Notes: generated by a model not told the origin, from the letters alone. Positions 9,160 through 20,013 are shown, counted from the first letter of the stretch. The stretch is DNA of 64,000 nucleotides from Brachybacterium muris (GCF_016907455.1 NZ_JAFBCB010000001.1:806001-870000); one strand, 5' to 3'. Translations and numbers: made by a program.

Positions 9160-10367
9160 TCCTCGTCCGGCAGTCCCTCCGGCGCCAGCGACGGCAGCGG
9201 GTCCAACCGTCCGACGAGACCGGCCAGCACCCCTGCCTCGGTCAGTGCCGCCTCGATCGACAGCGCTCGCCGCTCGAACGGTGCCGCCCCCACCAGGGCC
9301 ACGTGCGCCACCAGCAGCGCGTCGGCCAGCATCGTCGGTAGCTGCGCGGCGGTCCCGGGGTCGGGCGTCCCTCCGGGCAGGGCGTACACCGCCTGCCGGG
9401 GCACCGTGGGTGCCCCGTCCTCCTCGGCGATCGTGTGCAGCGACTCCGCGCGGGTGCGGTGGGCGCTCATCGCCGTGAGGTGGCCCTCGCGCTCGCTGCC
9501 CTCGGTGCTCGCGGCGAGCACCTCGTGCACGTAGGCCGCGTACCACTCCTCCTGCTGGGCGGTCTCGATGTACGCGTGGTAGTCGGACTCCGCGCCGATC
9601 GACGGCGGGTCCTGCGAGGGGACCGGCCGTGTCGGCTCGATGCTCTGTGCTGGTGGCGGGGCGGGGACCTCACCCTGACCGCTCGCGGCCCGCAGGCGCA
9701 GCGCGGCCCAGGTGGTGTGGGCGCCGATCGCGCACACGGGGCGGGCGAGCGACCCGGACACCTGCCGGGCGGCGTCCACGCACAGGTCGCGCAGCTCCAC
9801 CAGCACGCCCACCAGGCCGGCCACGTCGGAGGGCACGTGGGTGGGTGGGGGAGGAGGGTCCAGGTGCGGGTCCGGGTCCTCGGCCTGTTCGCTCTCCCGG
9901 CCCAGCTGAGCGCCGGTCAGCAGGGCAGTCCGCTGCACCGGCAGGCTGCTGGACAGCTCCGCCAGGGCATCGGCGACACGGACGTCGAGAACTGGCGGGG
10001 CATCGCCTCCCCCCGCATCACTCGCTCCGCCCCCGTCGCTCGGTGCACCCCCGGAAGCAGGGGGCCGCAGCTGTTCCACCGCGGCGTTCGCCCGGTCGAT
10101 GAGCATCAGCAGATCGGTGCGGTACAGGTCGTCGATCCCGGGCGGGGGAGGGGTGTACGTGGGCGGCTGCCCCAGCTGGACCGGCCCGCAACCGGCGGCC
10201 GCGAGCACGCCGGCTCCGGCCAGAGCCAGGATCGTGCGCCGGGAGACCGAGGAGGACCTGCGGCTGCGTCCCGACCCGAGTGCAGGCACTGACTCAGCAG
10301 GCACCGAGTCAGCAGGCCTGACGACAGCGCAGGAGGGCACGGGGCGGAGGGACGGGTCGACGGGCAC
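9156..10367 (-). CDS. Tat-exported lipoprotein with DUF4439-like ferritin-type domain
   Basis: A 403-residue predicted lipoprotein. Residues ~42-62 read SRRTILALAGAGVLAAAGCG, a twin-arginine signal ending in an AAGC lipobox, so it should be anchored outside the membrane. After a Pro-rich linker come long alpha-helical stretches; the last ~145 residues (from YHAYIETAQQEEWYAAYVHE) match the style of DUF4439, a ferritin-like helical domain found in actinobacterial lipoproteins. The start is uncertain: GTG 10367 lies 6 bases after GAGAAT, which could be a leaderless promoter, and internal starts nearer the signal are possible. It diverges from rimP. Its function is unknown. Confidence 0.65.
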   Translation of the reverse strand: MPVDPSLRPVPSCAVVRPADSVPAESVPALGSGRSRRSSSVSRRTILALAGAGVLAAAGCGPVQLGQPPTYTPPPPGIDDLYRTDLLMLIDRANAAVEQLRPPASGGAPSDGGGASDAGGGDAPPVLDVRVADALAELSSSLPVQRTALLTGAQLGRESEQAEDPDPHLDPPPPPTHVPSDVAGLVGVLVELRDLCVDAARQVSGSLARPVCAIGAHTTWAALRLRAASGQGEVPAPPPAQSIEPTRPVPSQDPPSIGAESDYHAYIETAQQEEWYAAYVHEVLAASTEGSEREGHLTAMSAHRTRAESLHTIAEEDGAPTVPRQAVYALPGGTPDPGTAAQLPTMLADALLVAHVALVGAAPFERRALSIEAALTEAGVLAGLVGRLDPLPSLAPEGLPDEE

Positions 10368-10455
10368 GAGGTGATTCTCGCATCGAGGGATGCCGCTGGT
10401 GCCTGGGAGCGCCGGGTCGTCGCCTCGCGGGAGGGCGCATCGGGGCCGGGGCCAC

Positions 10456-10461
10456 TATCCT
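10456..10461 (+). promoter_or_regulatory. -10 element for the rimP-nusA operon
   Basis: TATCCT predicts a start near 10468, leaving a ~77-base leader before the rimP ATG, which has AGAAGGGGG as ribosome-binding site. Confidence 0.5.
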
Positions 10462-10544
10462 GGGACATGCCCCGCCCCGCGCCCCGGCGGCGGGCTGACA
10501 ATCGAGCGACGACCGTCGGGTCCGTGGAGAAGGGGGAACGAGCG

Positions 10545-11153
10545 ATGAGCGCGTCCGAGCAGCACCCTGAACTGCGAGAGGTCGCCGGAGGGATCCTGGA
10601 GCGCTTCGGCCTGGTCCTGGACGACCTGGTGGTGCGTCCCCGCAACGGCACCACGGAGGTGCGCCTGGTGGTGGACCTGCCCGAGCACCGCACCGGCAGC
10701 GCCGACCTGGACACCGTGGCCGAGGCATCCAGCGCCATCAGTGAGCAGATCGATGCCGACGACTCCCTGATCGGCCCCGGCCCCTCGGTCCTGGAGGTCA
10801 CCACCCCCGGTGTGGACAGGCCGCTGACCACAGCCCGCCACTTCCGCCGCGCTCGCGGCCGACTGGTCCTGCTGCGCACCGTCGACGGCGCCGAGCACCG
10901 GGCCCGGGTGCTCGCCGTGGACGACGACGAGATGCTCCGGCTGCGCCAGGAGCCGGGCACCGACGAACGCGGCCGCCCCCGCCGCATTCCCAAGGGCACC
11001 CCCGAGCAGCTGAGCATCCCCCTGACCGAGGTGGACTCCGCACGCGTGCAGATCGAGTTCGACCCGCCCGCGGACCTCGAGCAGCTGCTCGCCGACGACA
11101 CCCCTGCCGACGCGGACGGCCCCGAGCCGGACGCCGCACCGAAGGAGAGCTGA
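10545..11153 (+). CDS. rimP: ribosome maturation factor RimP
   Basis: RimP assists maturation of the 30S subunit. The protein has 202 residues, somewhat over the usual ~155-180 because of an acidic C-terminal tail ([15 protein letters not shown]). It shows the N-terminal alpha/beta domain ([10 protein letters not shown] region), the conserved [13 protein letters not shown] motif near residue 85, and an SH3-like C-terminal domain. The ATG at 10545 has a strong AGAAGGGGG site ahead. The stop is one base from the ATG of nusA. This is the classic start of the rimP-nusA-ylxR-infB operon. Confidence 0.93.
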   Translation: MSASEQHPELREVAGGILERFGLVLDDLVVRPRNGTTEVRLVVDLPEHRTGSADLDTVAEASSAISEQIDADDSLIGPGPSVLEVTTPGVDRPLTTARHFRRARGRLVLLRTVDGAEHRARVLAVDDDEMLRLRQEPGTDERGRPRRIPKGTPEQLSIPLTEVDSARVQIEFDPPADLEQLLADDTPADADGPEPDAAPKES

Positions 11154-11154
11154 C

Positions 11155-12138
11155 ATGGATATCGACATGGGCGCCCTGCGCGCACTCGAGCGCGAGCGGG
11201 ACATCCGCCTTCCCGTCCTGCTGGACGCCATCCGGCAGGCGCTGCACGCCGCCTACATGCACACCGACCACCCGGTGCGCACCTCCGAGGTGGTGATCGA
11301 CGAGAAGACCGGCGAGGTCGCCGTGATCGCCCGGGAGCTGGCCGAGGACGGCACCGTGGTGGAGGAGTGGGACGACACCCCCGAGAACTTCGGACGCGTC
11401 GCCGCCTCCACTGCCCGCCAGGTGATCTTCCAGCGCATCCGCGACCTGGAGGACGAGGCGGTGCTGGGCGAGTACGCCGACCGCACCGAGGACATCGTCT
11501 CCGGCATCATCCAGCAGGGTCGCGATCCGCGCATGGTGATGGTGGACCTCGGCGAGGTCGAGGCCGTGCTGCCGCCGCACGAGCGGGTGCCCGGGGAGGA
11601 CTACTCCCACGGCCGCCGCATCCGCGCCTACGTGACCGAGGCCCGGCGGGGCCCCAAGGGCCCGCAGATCACCCTGTCCCGCTCCCACCCCAACCTGGTG
11701 CGGCGCCTGTTCGCCCTGGAGGTCCCGGAGGTCGCCGACGGCACCGTCGAGATCGCCGGGATGGCGCGGGAGGCCGGCCACCGCACCAAGATGGCGGTCC
11801 ACGCGACCGTGCCGGGCGTGAACGCCAAGGGTGCCTGCATCGGCCCGATGGGGGCCCGTGTGCGTGCGGTGATGAACGAGCTGAACGGGGAGAAGATCGA
11901 CATCGTCGACTTCGACGAGGACCCGGCCCGGTACGTCGCCAACGCCCTGTCCCCGGCCCGCGTCACCTCGGTCACCGTGGTGGACGAGGTGGGCCGAGCG
12001 GTGCGCGCACTGGTGCCGGAGAACCAGTTCTCCCTCGCGATCGGGAAGGACGGTCAGAACGCCCGCCTCGCCGCGAAGCTCACCGGGTGGAAGATCGACA
12101 TCGGGACCGACACCCCTGATCCGCAGTCGCAGGGCTGA
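11155..12138 (+). CDS. nusA: transcription termination/antitermination protein NusA
   Basis: NusA binds RNA polymerase and nascent RNA and modulates pausing, termination and antitermination. The protein has 327 residues, the short actinobacterial form without the C-terminal acidic repeats of proteobacteria. Domain order seen: N-terminal polymerase-binding domain (1-~105), S1 domain (~108-180, with [16 protein letters not shown]), then two KH domains with [18 protein letters not shown] and [20 protein letters not shown], each carrying the GxxG loop. It is tightly linked to rimP. Confidence 0.96.
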   Translation: MDIDMGALRALERERDIRLPVLLDAIRQALHAAYMHTDHPVRTSEVVIDEKTGEVAVIARELAEDGTVVEEWDDTPENFGRVAASTARQVIFQRIRDLEDEAVLGEYADRTEDIVSGIIQQGRDPRMVMVDLGEVEAVLPPHERVPGEDYSHGRRIRAYVTEARRGPKGPQITLSRSHPNLVRRLFALEVPEVADGTVEIAGMAREAGHRTKMAVHATVPGVNAKGACIGPMGARVRAVMNELNGEKIDIVDFDEDPARYVANALSPARVTSVTVVDEVGRAVRALVPENQFSLAIGKDGQNARLAAKLTGWKIDIGTDTPDPQSQG

Positions 12139-12238
12139 CGCAGAGCGGAGTCCGTGCTGACCGGGTGCAGGTGGTCCGCGCACCGCCGTCGACTGTGTCC
12201 CACACCTCCCCGGTGAGGGCCCGCCTGGGCGCTTCCGC

Positions 12239-12244
12239 TACACT
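12239..12244 (+). promoter_or_regulatory. -10 element upstream of ylxR-infB
   Basis: TACACT in the 199-base nusA-ylxR gap predicts a start near 12251. It suggests that ylxR and infB can be transcribed independently of rimP-nusA. Confidence 0.45.
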
Positions 12245-12337
12245 GGAGAGGCTGTTCAACCGGTGGTGACGCCACAGGTGCCCGCAAGGCGCACCTGCGA
12301 CGAGGCCGCCGGACGTGCTCGGAACGGAGGTGGAGCC

Positions 12338-12640
12338 GTGGCTCACCCCGCCCCCCACCGCCCCGAGCGCACGTGCGTCGGCTGCCGTCAGGTGGCCCCG
12401 CGCGAACAGTTGGTGCGTCTGGTCCGGGAGCCCGCTCCCGATGGCGCCGCCCCGCGAGTCCGAGTCGACCCCCACAGGTCGGCCCCCGGCCGCGGAGCCT
12501 GGCTCCACCCCGACGCATCATGTCTCGACCTCGCCCTGCGGCGGGGCGGCCTTCCCCGGTCCTTCCGGGGGCCGGTCGACACCGGGCTCCTTGCCCGGGA
12601 CCTCGAGGCTTCCGATCCCACCACCACGTGGAAAAGGTAG
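12338..12640 (+). CDS. ylxR: YlxR-family (DUF448) RNA-binding protein
   Basis: A small basic protein of 100 residues carrying the family signature RTCVGCR near residue 11 and the later GRGAWLHPDASCLDLAL block. YlxR proteins have an RNA-binding fold and sit between nusA and infB in many Gram-positive bacteria; in Bacillus the protein has been linked to RnpM activity on RNase P, which is not tested here. GTG at 12338 is chosen because CGGAGG lies 7-12 bases ahead; an upstream in-frame start has no such site. Confidence 0.85.
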   Translation: MAHPAPHRPERTCVGCRQVAPREQLVRLVREPAPDGAAPRVRVDPHRSAPGRGAWLHPDASCLDLALRRGGLPRSFRGPVDTGLLARDLEASDPTTTWKR

Positions 12641-12736
12641 AAGAACCCATGGACATCCGATGAGTACTCGATCATGAGCACCCTCAGGAACTAATGGTCC
12701 GCGCCCTCTTGTCGGCCGGACCGAGACAGGAGAAAT

Positions 12737-15646
12737 GTGGCTAAGGTCCGCGTCCACGAGCTCGCCAAGGAGCTCGGACAGCCGAGCAAGGTCGTTCTGC
12801 AGAAGCTGCAGGACATGGGCGAATTCGTTCGCTCTGCCTCTTCGACCATCGAGGCACCCGTCGCCCGTCGACTGCGCAGCGAGTTCCCCGCCGCGTCCGG
12901 TGACGACACCCCCGCCAAGAGTGAGGCGTCCCCCAAGCCGGGTGCCAAGGCCCCGGCCAAGCCGGGAGCGGGGCCCGCCGAGAAGTCGGCACCCGCTGAG
13001 GAGCCGGCTCCCGCTGAAGCAGCGCAGAAGTCGGCTCCCGAGAAGCCAGCGCCGTCCCCCACTCCCGGCAAGCCCGCCGCGAAGCCTGCTCCCGAGCAGT
13101 CCGCGGCACCTGCCGAGGAGAAGGCCGCTCCTGCCCCCGAGCAGGACGGCCCGAAGGACCAGGCATCCGATGCACCCGCATCCGACGCCAAGCGTCCCGC
13201 GGCCCCCAAGCCCGGTGGCGAGCGCCCCGCGCCCCGCCCCGGCGGTGCCCGTCCGGGCAACAACCCCTTCGCGCGCTCGCAGGGCATGCCCCGTTCCGGT
13301 GGCCGTGGTGGCCAGCAGGGTCAGCAGGGCTCGCGCCCGCCTCGCGACGGCGCGCCCCGTCCCGGTGGCCCTCGTCCCGGCGGTCCCCGTCCGGGCAACA
13401 ACCCCTTCGCGCCCTCGCAGGGCATGCCCCGTCCCGGCGGTCCGCGTCCGCAGCGTGGGGACCAGGCCGGTCGTCCGCCCCGTGAGGGCGGTGGTGCACC
13501 CCGTCCGGGCGGTCCCCGTCCCGCGGGTCGTCCCGGCATGCCCACCCCGGGCATCATGCGTCAGCACTCCCACGGCGGCCTGAACGAGGCCCGTCCGTCC
13601 GAGGGCGGAGGCCGTGGTGGTCGTGGTGGCCGTCCCGGCCCCGGCGGCGGTCCCGGTGCACGCCCGGGCGGCGGCCCCGGTGGCGGCCCCCGCGGTCGCG
13701 GTGGTCGTGGCTCCACGCAGGGCGCGTTCGGTCGTGGCGGCAAGCCCGCCCGCTCGCGTAAGTCGAAGCGCGCCAAGCGCGCCGAGTTCGAGCAGATGCA
13801 GGCCCCGGCTCCCGGTGGCGTGCAGGTTCCCCGCGGTGACGGCTCCACCCCGATCCGCCTGCGTCGCGGCGCGTCCCTGACGGACTTCGCCGACCGCATC
13901 GACGTCAACCCCGCCTCGCTGATCACCGTGCTGTTCGCCATGGGCGAGATGGCCACGGCCACCCAGTCGCTGGACGAGGACACCTTCCACCTGCTCGGTG
14001 AGGAGCTCGGCTACAAGATCGAGATCGTCTCCCCGGAGGACGAGGAGCGCGAGCTGCTGGAGCAGTTCGACATCGACCTCGACGCCGAGCTGGCCGACGA
14101 GGACGACGAGGACCGACTGCCCCGCCCGCCGGTGGTGACCGTGATGGGTCACGTCGACCACGGCAAGACCCGCCTGCTGGACACCATCCGCTCCTCCAAG
14201 GTGCACATGGGCGAGGCCGGCGGCATCACGCAGCACATCGGCGCCTACCAGGTGCAGGTGGAGCACGAGGGTGAGGACCGCGCGATCACCTTCATCGACA
14301 CCCCCGGTCACGAGGCGTTCACCGCCATGCGTGCCCGTGGTGCCGAGGTCACCGACATCGCGATCCTGGTGGTCGCCGCGGATGACGGTGTCATGCCGCA
14401 GACCATCGAGGCGCTCAACCACGCCCAGGCGGCCAACGTGCCGATCGTGGTGGCGGTCAACAAGATCGACAAGCCCGAGGCGAACCCGCAGAAGATCCGC
14501 CAGCAGCTGACCGAGTACAACCTGATCGCCGAGGAGTACGGCGGCGACACGATGTTCGTGGACGTCTCCGCTCGCGAGAACCTGAACCTCGACTCGCTGC
14601 TGGAGGCTGTGCTGCTCACGGCGGACGCCTCCCTGGACCTGCGTGCCAACCCCGAGAAGGACGCGCGCGGTGTGTCCATCGAGGCGAACCTGGACCGCGG
14701 TCGCGGCCCGGTCGCCACGGTGCTGGTCCAGCAGGGCACCCTGCACGTCGGCGACGCGATCGTCTGCGGCACCGGCCACGGCCGTGTCCGCGCGATGCTC
14801 GACGAGAACGGCAACAACATCGACGAGGCAGGCCCATCCCGCCCCGTCCAGGTGCTGGGTCTGACCTCGGTGCCCGGCGCCGGTGACTCCTTCCTGGTCG
14901 CCCAGGACGAGCGCACCGCCCGCCAGATCGCCGAGAAGCGCGAGGCGGCCAAGCGTGCAGCGGCCCTGTCCAAGGCCCGCAAGCGCATCAGCCTCGAGGA
15001 CATCACCAAGTCGATGGCCGAGGGCAAGGTCGAGACCCTCAACCTCATCCTCAAGGGCGACGCGGCCGGTTCGGTCGAGGCGCTGGAGGAGTCCCTGCTG
15101 GGCATCGACGTGGGCGAGGAAGTGCAGCTGCGCATCATCGACCGCGGCGTCGGCGCCATCACGATGAACAACATCAACCTGGCCGTCGCCTCGGATGCCG
15201 TGATCATCGGCTTCAACGTGCGCGCCGAGGGCCAGAACGCGGAGTACGCCGACCGCGAGGGCGTGGAGATCAAGTACTACAGCGTGATCTACGCGGCCAT
15301 CGACGAGGTGGAGCAGGCCCTGAAGGGCATGCTGAAGCCGGAGTACGAGGAGGTCGAGCTGGGCTCGGCGGAGATCCGCGAGATCTTCCGCTCCTCCAAG
15401 TTCGGCAACATCGCCGGTTCCATCGTCCGTGGCGGCATCATGAAGCGCGGCGGCAAGGCCCGCATCACGCGCGACGGTGTGGTCATCACTGAGAACCTCG
15501 AGATCGCGGGACTGCGTCGCTACAAGGACGACGTCACCGAGGTCCGCGAGGGCTACGAGTGCGGCATCAACCTGGGGTCGTTCAACGATCTCCAGGTCGG
15601 TGACCTCATCACCACGTACGAGATGCAGGAGAAGCCCCGGAGCTGA
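12737..15646 (+). CDS. infB: translation initiation factor IF-2
   Basis: A GTPase that places initiator tRNA on the 30S subunit and promotes subunit joining. It has 969 residues. Residues 1-~55 form the IF2_N domain. A ~330-residue low-complexity linker follows, first Ala/Lys/Pro/Glu-rich, then Gly/Pro/Arg-rich with an imperfect repeat. A second IF2_N domain lies at ~370-425. The G domain starts with G471-HVDHGKT-478, followed by DTPGHEAFT and NKID; domains II-IV finish the protein. The GTG start has ACAGGAGAA ahead. The low-complexity linker is typical of actinobacterial IF-2. Confidence 0.97.
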   Translation: MAKVRVHELAKELGQPSKVVLQKLQDMGEFVRSASSTIEAPVARRLRSEFPAASGDDTPAKSEASPKPGAKAPAKPGAGPAEKSAPAEEPAPAEAAQKSAPEKPAPSPTPGKPAAKPAPEQSAAPAEEKAAPAPEQDGPKDQASDAPASDAKRPAAPKPGGERPAPRPGGARPGNNPFARSQGMPRSGGRGGQQGQQGSRPPRDGAPRPGGPRPGGPRPGNNPFAPSQGMPRPGGPRPQRGDQAGRPPREGGGAPRPGGPRPAGRPGMPTPGIMRQHSHGGLNEARPSEGGGRGGRGGRPGPGGGPGARPGGGPGGGPRGRGGRGSTQGAFGRGGKPARSRKSKRAKRAEFEQMQAPAPGGVQVPRGDGSTPIRLRRGASLTDFADRIDVNPASLITVLFAMGEMATATQSLDEDTFHLLGEELGYKIEIVSPEDEERELLEQFDIDLDAELADEDDEDRLPRPPVVTVMGHVDHGKTRLLDTIRSSKVHMGEAGGITQHIGAYQVQVEHEGEDRAITFIDTPGHEAFTAMRARGAEVTDIAILVVAADDGVMPQTIEALNHAQAANVPIVVAVNKIDKPEANPQKIRQQLTEYNLIAEEYGGDTMFVDVSARENLNLDSLLEAVLLTADASLDLRANPEKDARGVSIEANLDRGRGPVATVLVQQGTLHVGDAIVCGTGHGRVRAMLDENGNNIDEAGPSRPVQVLGLTSVPGAGDSFLVAQDERTARQIAEKREAAKRAAALSKARKRISLEDITKSMAEGKVETLNLILKGDAAGSVEALEESLLGIDVGEEVQLRIIDRGVGAITMNNINLAVASDAVIIGFNVRAEGQNAEYADREGVEIKYYSVIYAAIDEVEQALKGMLKPEYEEVELGSAEIREIFRSSKFGNIAGSIVRGGIMKRGGKARITRDGVVITENLEIAGLRRYKDDVTEVREGYECGINLGSFNDLQVGDLITTYEMQEKPRS
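13241..13432 (+). repeat. internal near-identical repeat in the IF-2 linker
   Basis: Two copies of about 54 bases (13241-13294 and 13379-13432), offset by 138 bases (46 codons), each encode [18 protein letters not shown] and differ at only a few bases. The DNA identity implies a recent duplication or homogenisation within the Arg/Gly/Pro linker. Confidence 0.85.
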
Positions 15647-15722
15647 TCCGAGGACGGCCGGGCACCCGCGGGTGGCCGGCCGCTCCCCGTCGGGAGGTGG
15701 GTCGCGTGGGAAGTGAGTCGCG

Positions 15723-16826
15723 ATGACGAGCACGATGGCGGTGCTGCGCGCCCCGTCGGCCAACCGCGTGTACGCGTCCCGTTCCGGGCCGCTCGCCGCG
15801 GCCGAGGCGCACTGGGTGCTCGGTGCCCATCTGGGGGCACCGTCGCGCGTCACGGAGCGGGCAGTGGGCGGCATGGACGCCCTGCGCATCGAGGGCCTCG
15901 AGTTCGGCGACGGCGATGCCCTGCGGCTGCTGGGCTCCCTCTCCGGCACGCTCGGCGTGCTCGAGCAGGTCGACGGCGGAGCAGGCGAGGAGGGACCGCT
16001 GCTGCGGCCCCTCGACATCCCGTCAGTACTGCGGCACCCCGATGACCTCGAGACCATCCTGAAGTACCCCGGCAAGACCAACGAGCAGTTCACCGCCCTG
16101 CTGGTGAACCTCGCCGCAGCCCTCTCCACCCGGCGCGCCGGTCTGTTCGACGGCACCCTCACACTGCTGGATCCCCTGTGCGGTCGCGGCACCACCCTGA
16201 ACCGGGCCCTGCGCCTGGGGCTCAGCCCCCTCGGTGCCGAGATCGACCGCAAGGACGTGGAGGCCTACCGTGCCTTCCTCGCCACTTGGCTGCGCACCCA
16301 CCGCTACAAGCACACCGTCACCGACGGCCGTCTCACCCGCCACGGCAAGCAGCTCGGCATCCGCATCGACGCCGAGCTGGCCCCGGACAAGCAGGCCCAG
16401 CGCGACGGGCGAGGACAGACGCTCACCGTGTACGGCTGTGACACCCGGGAGCTGGCCCACCTACTGCCCGCCCGCAGCGTGGACGCGCTGGTGGGGGACC
16501 TGCCCTACGGGGTCCAGCACGGTGGACGATCCGCCGCAGGCTGGCAGCGCTCCCCCCTCGAGGTGCTCGCCGAGGCCGCACCCGGCTGGCGCTCCCTATT
16601 GCGCGACGGCGGCGGAATGGCACTGGCCGTCAATCGGCACACCCTCGCCCACAGTGACGCCACCGCCGTGCTCGCCGATGCCGGGCTGCGCGTGATCAGC
16701 CCCGACGGTGCCTTCCGGCACCGTGTGGACCAGTCCATCGACCGCGACGTGCTGCTCGCGATCCCCACCGACCACCCCCAGGCCGAGCAGCTCGCTGCTC
16801 TCGGCACCGACGAGAGGACCCCTTGA
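15723..16826 (+). CDS. Trm11/UPF0020-type SAM-dependent RNA methyltransferase
   Basis: A 367-residue predicted methyltransferase. The Rossmann domain is recognisable from [19 protein letters not shown] (SAM-binding motif I) near residue 150 and from [11 protein letters not shown] near residue 258, which resembles the D/N-P-P-Y catalytic loop of N-methylating enzymes such as Trm11 and RlmK/L-type proteins. The N-terminal ~110 residues are less conserved and could be a substrate-binding domain. It lies between infB and rbfA with one base to rbfA, so a role in rRNA or tRNA modification is a reasonable inference; the target is unknown. GGGAAG lies before the ATG. Confidence 0.75.
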   Translation: MTSTMAVLRAPSANRVYASRSGPLAAAEAHWVLGAHLGAPSRVTERAVGGMDALRIEGLEFGDGDALRLLGSLSGTLGVLEQVDGGAGEEGPLLRPLDIPSVLRHPDDLETILKYPGKTNEQFTALLVNLAAALSTRRAGLFDGTLTLLDPLCGRGTTLNRALRLGLSPLGAEIDRKDVEAYRAFLATWLRTHRYKHTVTDGRLTRHGKQLGIRIDAELAPDKQAQRDGRGQTLTVYGCDTRELAHLLPARSVDALVGDLPYGVQHGGRSAAGWQRSPLEVLAEAAPGWRSLLRDGGGMALAVNRHTLAHSDATAVLADAGLRVISPDGAFRHRVDQSIDRDVLLAIPTDHPQAEQLAALGTDERTP

Positions 16827-16827
16827 G

Positions 16828-17346
16828 ATGACCGACAACCCCCGCGCCCTGCGCCTGGCCGACCGCATCAAGGAGATCGTGGCCACCACGATCGACAAGC
16901 GGATCAAGGACCCCCGCCTGGGCTTCGTGACCATCACCGATGTGCGCGTCTCCGGCGACCTCCAGCACGCCACCGTGTTCTACACCGTCTTCGGCGACGA
17001 CGAGGAGCGGGCGGCCACCGCTGCGGGTCTGGCCAGCGCCACCGGCATCCTGCGCCGCGAGGTGGGCAAGCAGACCGGGGTGCGTCTGACCCCCACCCTG
17101 GAGTTCGTGGCCGACGCGATCCCGGACAATGCCCGCGCGATCGAGGAGCTGCTGGCCGAGGCCCGCAGCCGCGACGCGGAGCTGATGCGTGCCAAGGAGG
17201 GTGCCAGCTACGCCGGCGAGGCCGATCCGTACCGCACTCCCCGTGAGCTCGAGGAGGAGGAAGCCGCGAAGGACGCCGAGCTCGAGGACGATGGCGAGGA
17301 CCTCGGGGGCGACAGCGACGCCGACGAGGACCCGAACCGCCGGTGA
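16828..17346 (+). CDS. rbfA: 30S ribosome-binding factor RbfA
   Basis: RbfA binds the 30S subunit and helps 16S rRNA 5'-end maturation and cold adaptation. The first ~125 residues form the KH-like fold, with [30 protein letters not shown] and [19 protein letters not shown]. An acidic tail of ~45 residues ([14 protein letters not shown] region) extends it to 172, longer than the usual ~130, as often in actinobacteria. The ATG follows the methyltransferase stop by one base and the TGA overlaps the truB GTG, so the three are probably one translational unit. Confidence 0.94.
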   Translation: MTDNPRALRLADRIKEIVATTIDKRIKDPRLGFVTITDVRVSGDLQHATVFYTVFGDDEERAATAAGLASATGILRREVGKQTGVRLTPTLEFVADAIPDNARAIEELLAEARSRDAELMRAKEGASYAGEADPYRTPRELEEEEAAKDAELEDDGEDLGGDSDADEDPNRR

Positions 17347-18326
17347 CCGGGGCCCCTGTGAGTCGGACTCCCACGGCCGTCCCTTCCCCGAGCGCACCCC
17401 ACGGCGTGCTGCTGGCGGACAAGGCGGCGGACCGCACCAGTCATGACGTGGTGGCCCGGGTGCGCTGGCTGCTGGGCACCAAGAAGGTGGGGCACGCCGG
17501 CACCCTGGACCCGATGGCCACCGGACTGCTGGTGCTGGGCATCGGCCAGGGCACACGCCTGCTCACCCACCTGGTGGGGTTGGACAAGACCTACCTGGCC
17601 ACCATCCGCCTGGGCCGTGCGACCACCACGGACGACCGCGAGGGAGAGCCGCTGGGGGAGCCGGTCGATGCCACCCACCTCGACCCGGCAGTCCTCGAGG
17701 AGGCGATGCAGGCCCTGCGCGGGGACATCCAGCAGGTGCCCTCCACCGTCAGCGCGATCAAGGTGGACGGCAAGCGCGCCTACGCCCGCGCACGAGCCGG
17801 GGAGGATGTCGAACTGGCCGCCCGCCCCGTGCGGATCGGACGCTTCGAGGTGACAGCGCGCCGCACTGATGGGCCGTTCCAGGACCTCGACGCGGTGGTG
17901 ACCTGCTCCTCCGGCACCTACGTGCGGGCGCTGGCCCGCGACCTCGGTGCCGCACTCGGCGTCGGCGGTCACCTCACGGCGCTGCGCCGCACCCAGGTGG
18001 GTCCCTTCGACGTGGCGGACGCCGCGCACGTCCCCGCCCGTGGTGAGGGCGATGACGTGGACCTGCCCCTGCGCGGTCTGGGGGAGACGGCAGCCCGGGT
18101 GCTGCCCACAGTGCGCGTGGACGACGCAGCGGCGGGGATGCTGGCCGACGGCAAGCGCATCCCGCGGGCTCCCACCGCTGCCGTCGAGAGCCCCGGCGGG
18201 CAGCGGCACCGGGACGGCCGGCTCGTCGCCGCTGTGGACGCCGCCGGTCGGCTGTGCGCGATCCTCGAACCGGCGGGGGAGTCCTGGAAGCCTGTCACGG
18301 TGGTGCCCCTGGACGCCCGCTGCTGA
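17343..18326 (+). CDS. truB: tRNA pseudouridine(55) synthase TruB
   Basis: TruB makes pseudouridine 55 in the T-loop of tRNAs. It has 327 residues. The catalytic Asp56 is in [15 protein letters not shown], and further family blocks are [17 protein letters not shown] and [27 protein letters not shown]-like C-terminal region follows. The GTG at 17343 overlaps the rbfA stop (GTGA); GTG 17358 is an alternative. The gene ends at a strong bidirectional terminator. Confidence 0.95.
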   Translation: MTGAPVSRTPTAVPSPSAPHGVLLADKAADRTSHDVVARVRWLLGTKKVGHAGTLDPMATGLLVLGIGQGTRLLTHLVGLDKTYLATIRLGRATTTDDREGEPLGEPVDATHLDPAVLEEAMQALRGDIQQVPSTVSAIKVDGKRAYARARAGEDVELAARPVRIGRFEVTARRTDGPFQDLDAVVTCSSGTYVRALARDLGAALGVGGHLTALRRTQVGPFDVADAAHVPARGEGDDVDLPLRGLGETAARVLPTVRVDDAAAGMLADGKRIPRAPTAAVESPGGQRHRDGRLVAAVDAAGRLCAILEPAGESWKPVTVVPLDARC

Positions 18327-18341
18327 CACGCTGGAGGAGAT

Positions 18342-18382
18342 GCAGAAGGCCCCGTCCGGATGTACCGGACGGGGCCTTCTGC
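18342..18382. terminator. strong bidirectional terminator between truB and the L,D-transpeptidase gene
   Basis: A perfect 18-bp stem (GCAGAAGGCCCCGTCCGG and its complement) with a 5-base loop lies in the 78-base gap of two converging genes. AAGG on one arm and CCTT on the other provide modest U-runs for both directions. Confidence 0.9.
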
Positions 18383-18404
18383 GATCAGGGGAGGGACCGC
18401 GTGA

Positions 18405-19919
18405 TCAGTAGTGGACCTCCACGCGGGTGCCCATCGAGGCCCAGTCGTACAGCCACTTCGCCTCGGACACCGGCATGTTGATGCAGCCGTGCGAGCCGGA
18501 GTACCCGAAGGAGGACCGCCACGGGGCACCGTGGAAGCCGTAGCCGTTGTGGAAGTACTGCACCCACGGGACATCCGGGGTGTAGTAGTACTTCGGGTGG
18601 CCCTCGGGGTAGTAGTTGGCGTTGGTCATGTCCTGGCGGTCGTAGCGCAGGTAGATCTCGAAGGAACCGGTCACGGTCTCGTAGCCCGGCTTGCCGTCCA
18701 CCATCTTGCGCGGGCCCCACACGGGGGTGTTGCCCACGTAGGCGGTGACGGTCTTGGCGCTGAGGTTCACGTCGATCCACTTCTCACCGGTGGGGGCGGG
18801 AGCGGCCGGGTCGGCGGCGTCGTCGGTGCCCTCCTCGGTCTCCTCCTCGGTGGGGGCCTTGACCTTCTCGACCTTGGCCTCGACGGTCTTGGTCTCGAAC
18901 GCGGCCTCCAGCGGGCTGGAGCCCTTCAGGGAGGCGATCAGCTCGTCGGCCACGGCATCCACATTGGTGAACTCCAGGCCGTCGCGCTTCTCGGAGACGA
19001 CCTTGACGACCTCACCGGCCTCGTCGACCTGCTCGATCCCGTCCTTGGGCTTGATGGAGTCCTTGTCCGCACGGGCGGCGACCCACTCGCGCACGGCGGC
19101 CTCGTCCACCGACAGCACCAGCGTCTGCCCGGCTTCGTCGGGGGCCACGGAGAGCCAGGAGTTGCGCCGCTCGGCGGAGACCTCGTAGGTCTTGTCCTCG
19201 GGGCCGGCGATCGACATCGGCTGCTCGAGGACGCCGGAGATGGTGCCCACCACGCCCTCGGCCTCCTCGGTGGTGATCGCGGGGGCGATCTCTTCGATGG
19301 GCTGCTCCACGGAGAAGGACTCCAGCGACGCGGCCTTCTGGGTCACGGTCTCCACCATGGCCTGCGGGTCCACGCCCTGGCCGTTCTCGCCCGGCACGGC
19401 GTTCCAGGTCTGCGCGTCCTCGTTGAACACGACCTGGGCATCGACCGGCTCGGCGCGGTCCGCGGGCACCAGGGAGTTGGCGAAGGCCGCCACAGCGGTC
19501 TCGTCGACGCTCACCACGGGCTCGACCGGGTGCTCACCGCTCCAGGTGGCTGCGATGACATCCGGGAAGGAGTCGTCCCGGGCCACAGCCGCCTGGCCGG
19601 TGGCGGCGGCGTCCACCGTCACGCCGAGCTCGGCGAGGGTGGCCTGGTGCTCCGCGCCATCGGCAGTGACCGTGACCGTGACGTCCTCACCGCGCTGGGC
19701 GACCAGCTGGGCGATCTCCTCCGGGGTCTTGCCGGACACGTCCTGGCCCAGCACCGTGGTGCCGGGCAGGGCCTTGCCGTCGAACTGCTTGGCGTAGGCG
19801 AGGGCGCCACCGGTCAGCAGCACCGCGATGATCGCGATGATGGCGAGCACCACGAGGGTCAGGCGCTTCCGCCCACGGTCGGCAGGCACCGGGCCACCGG
19901 TGTCGGTCACGTGCGTCAT
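18405..19919 (-). CDS. L,D-transpeptidase (YkuD) with PG-binding repeats
   Basis: A 504-residue membrane-anchored cell-wall enzyme that forms 3-3 cross-links between meso-DAP residues or attaches proteins to peptidoglycan. A short cytoplasmic N-terminus is followed by one transmembrane helix (~20-44). Two repeated PG_binding_4-type domains follow (~70-175 and ~220-340), then an Ala/Pro/Glu linker. The YkuD domain ends with HGAPW and SHGCINM, where Cys479 is the catalytic cysteine and His477 its neighbour. A -10-like TATCGT lies about 95 bases upstream. It ends at the terminator shared with truB. The meso-DAP requirement matches dapA/dapB/dapF in this window. Confidence 0.93.
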   Translation of the reverse strand: MTHVTDTGGPVPADRGRKRLTLVVLAIIAIIAVLLTGGALAYAKQFDGKALPGTTVLGQDVSGKTPEEIAQLVAQRGEDVTVTVTADGAEHQATLAELGVTVDAAATGQAAVARDDSFPDVIAATWSGEHPVEPVVSVDETAVAAFANSLVPADRAEPVDAQVVFNEDAQTWNAVPGENGQGVDPQAMVETVTQKAASLESFSVEQPIEEIAPAITTEEAEGVVGTISGVLEQPMSIAGPEDKTYEVSAERRNSWLSVAPDEAGQTLVLSVDEAAVREWVAARADKDSIKPKDGIEQVDEAGEVVKVVSEKRDGLEFTNVDAVADELIASLKGSSPLEAAFETKTVEAKVEKVKAPTEEETEEGTDDAADPAAPAPTGEKWIDVNLSAKTVTAYVGNTPVWGPRKMVDGKPGYETVTGSFEIYLRYDRQDMTNANYYPEGHPKYYYTPDVPWVQYFHNGYGFHGAPWRSSFGYSGSHGCINMPVSEAKWLYDWASMGTRVEVHY

Positions 19920-20013
19920 GGTCGTCGATCCGTTCTCGGCGGCCGTCTGGCTGCCCCCGCTGTCGAACGCGGGAGGGCACAGGGGTCTTTCCCCGGCACC
20001 GCCTTCCCGTCCA

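Noticed and set aside
12518..16252. A 1244-codon reverse-strand open frame over infB
   Set aside because: Opposite to IF-2; low-complexity Thr/Ala/Gly text mirrors the infB linker and no start signal is present.
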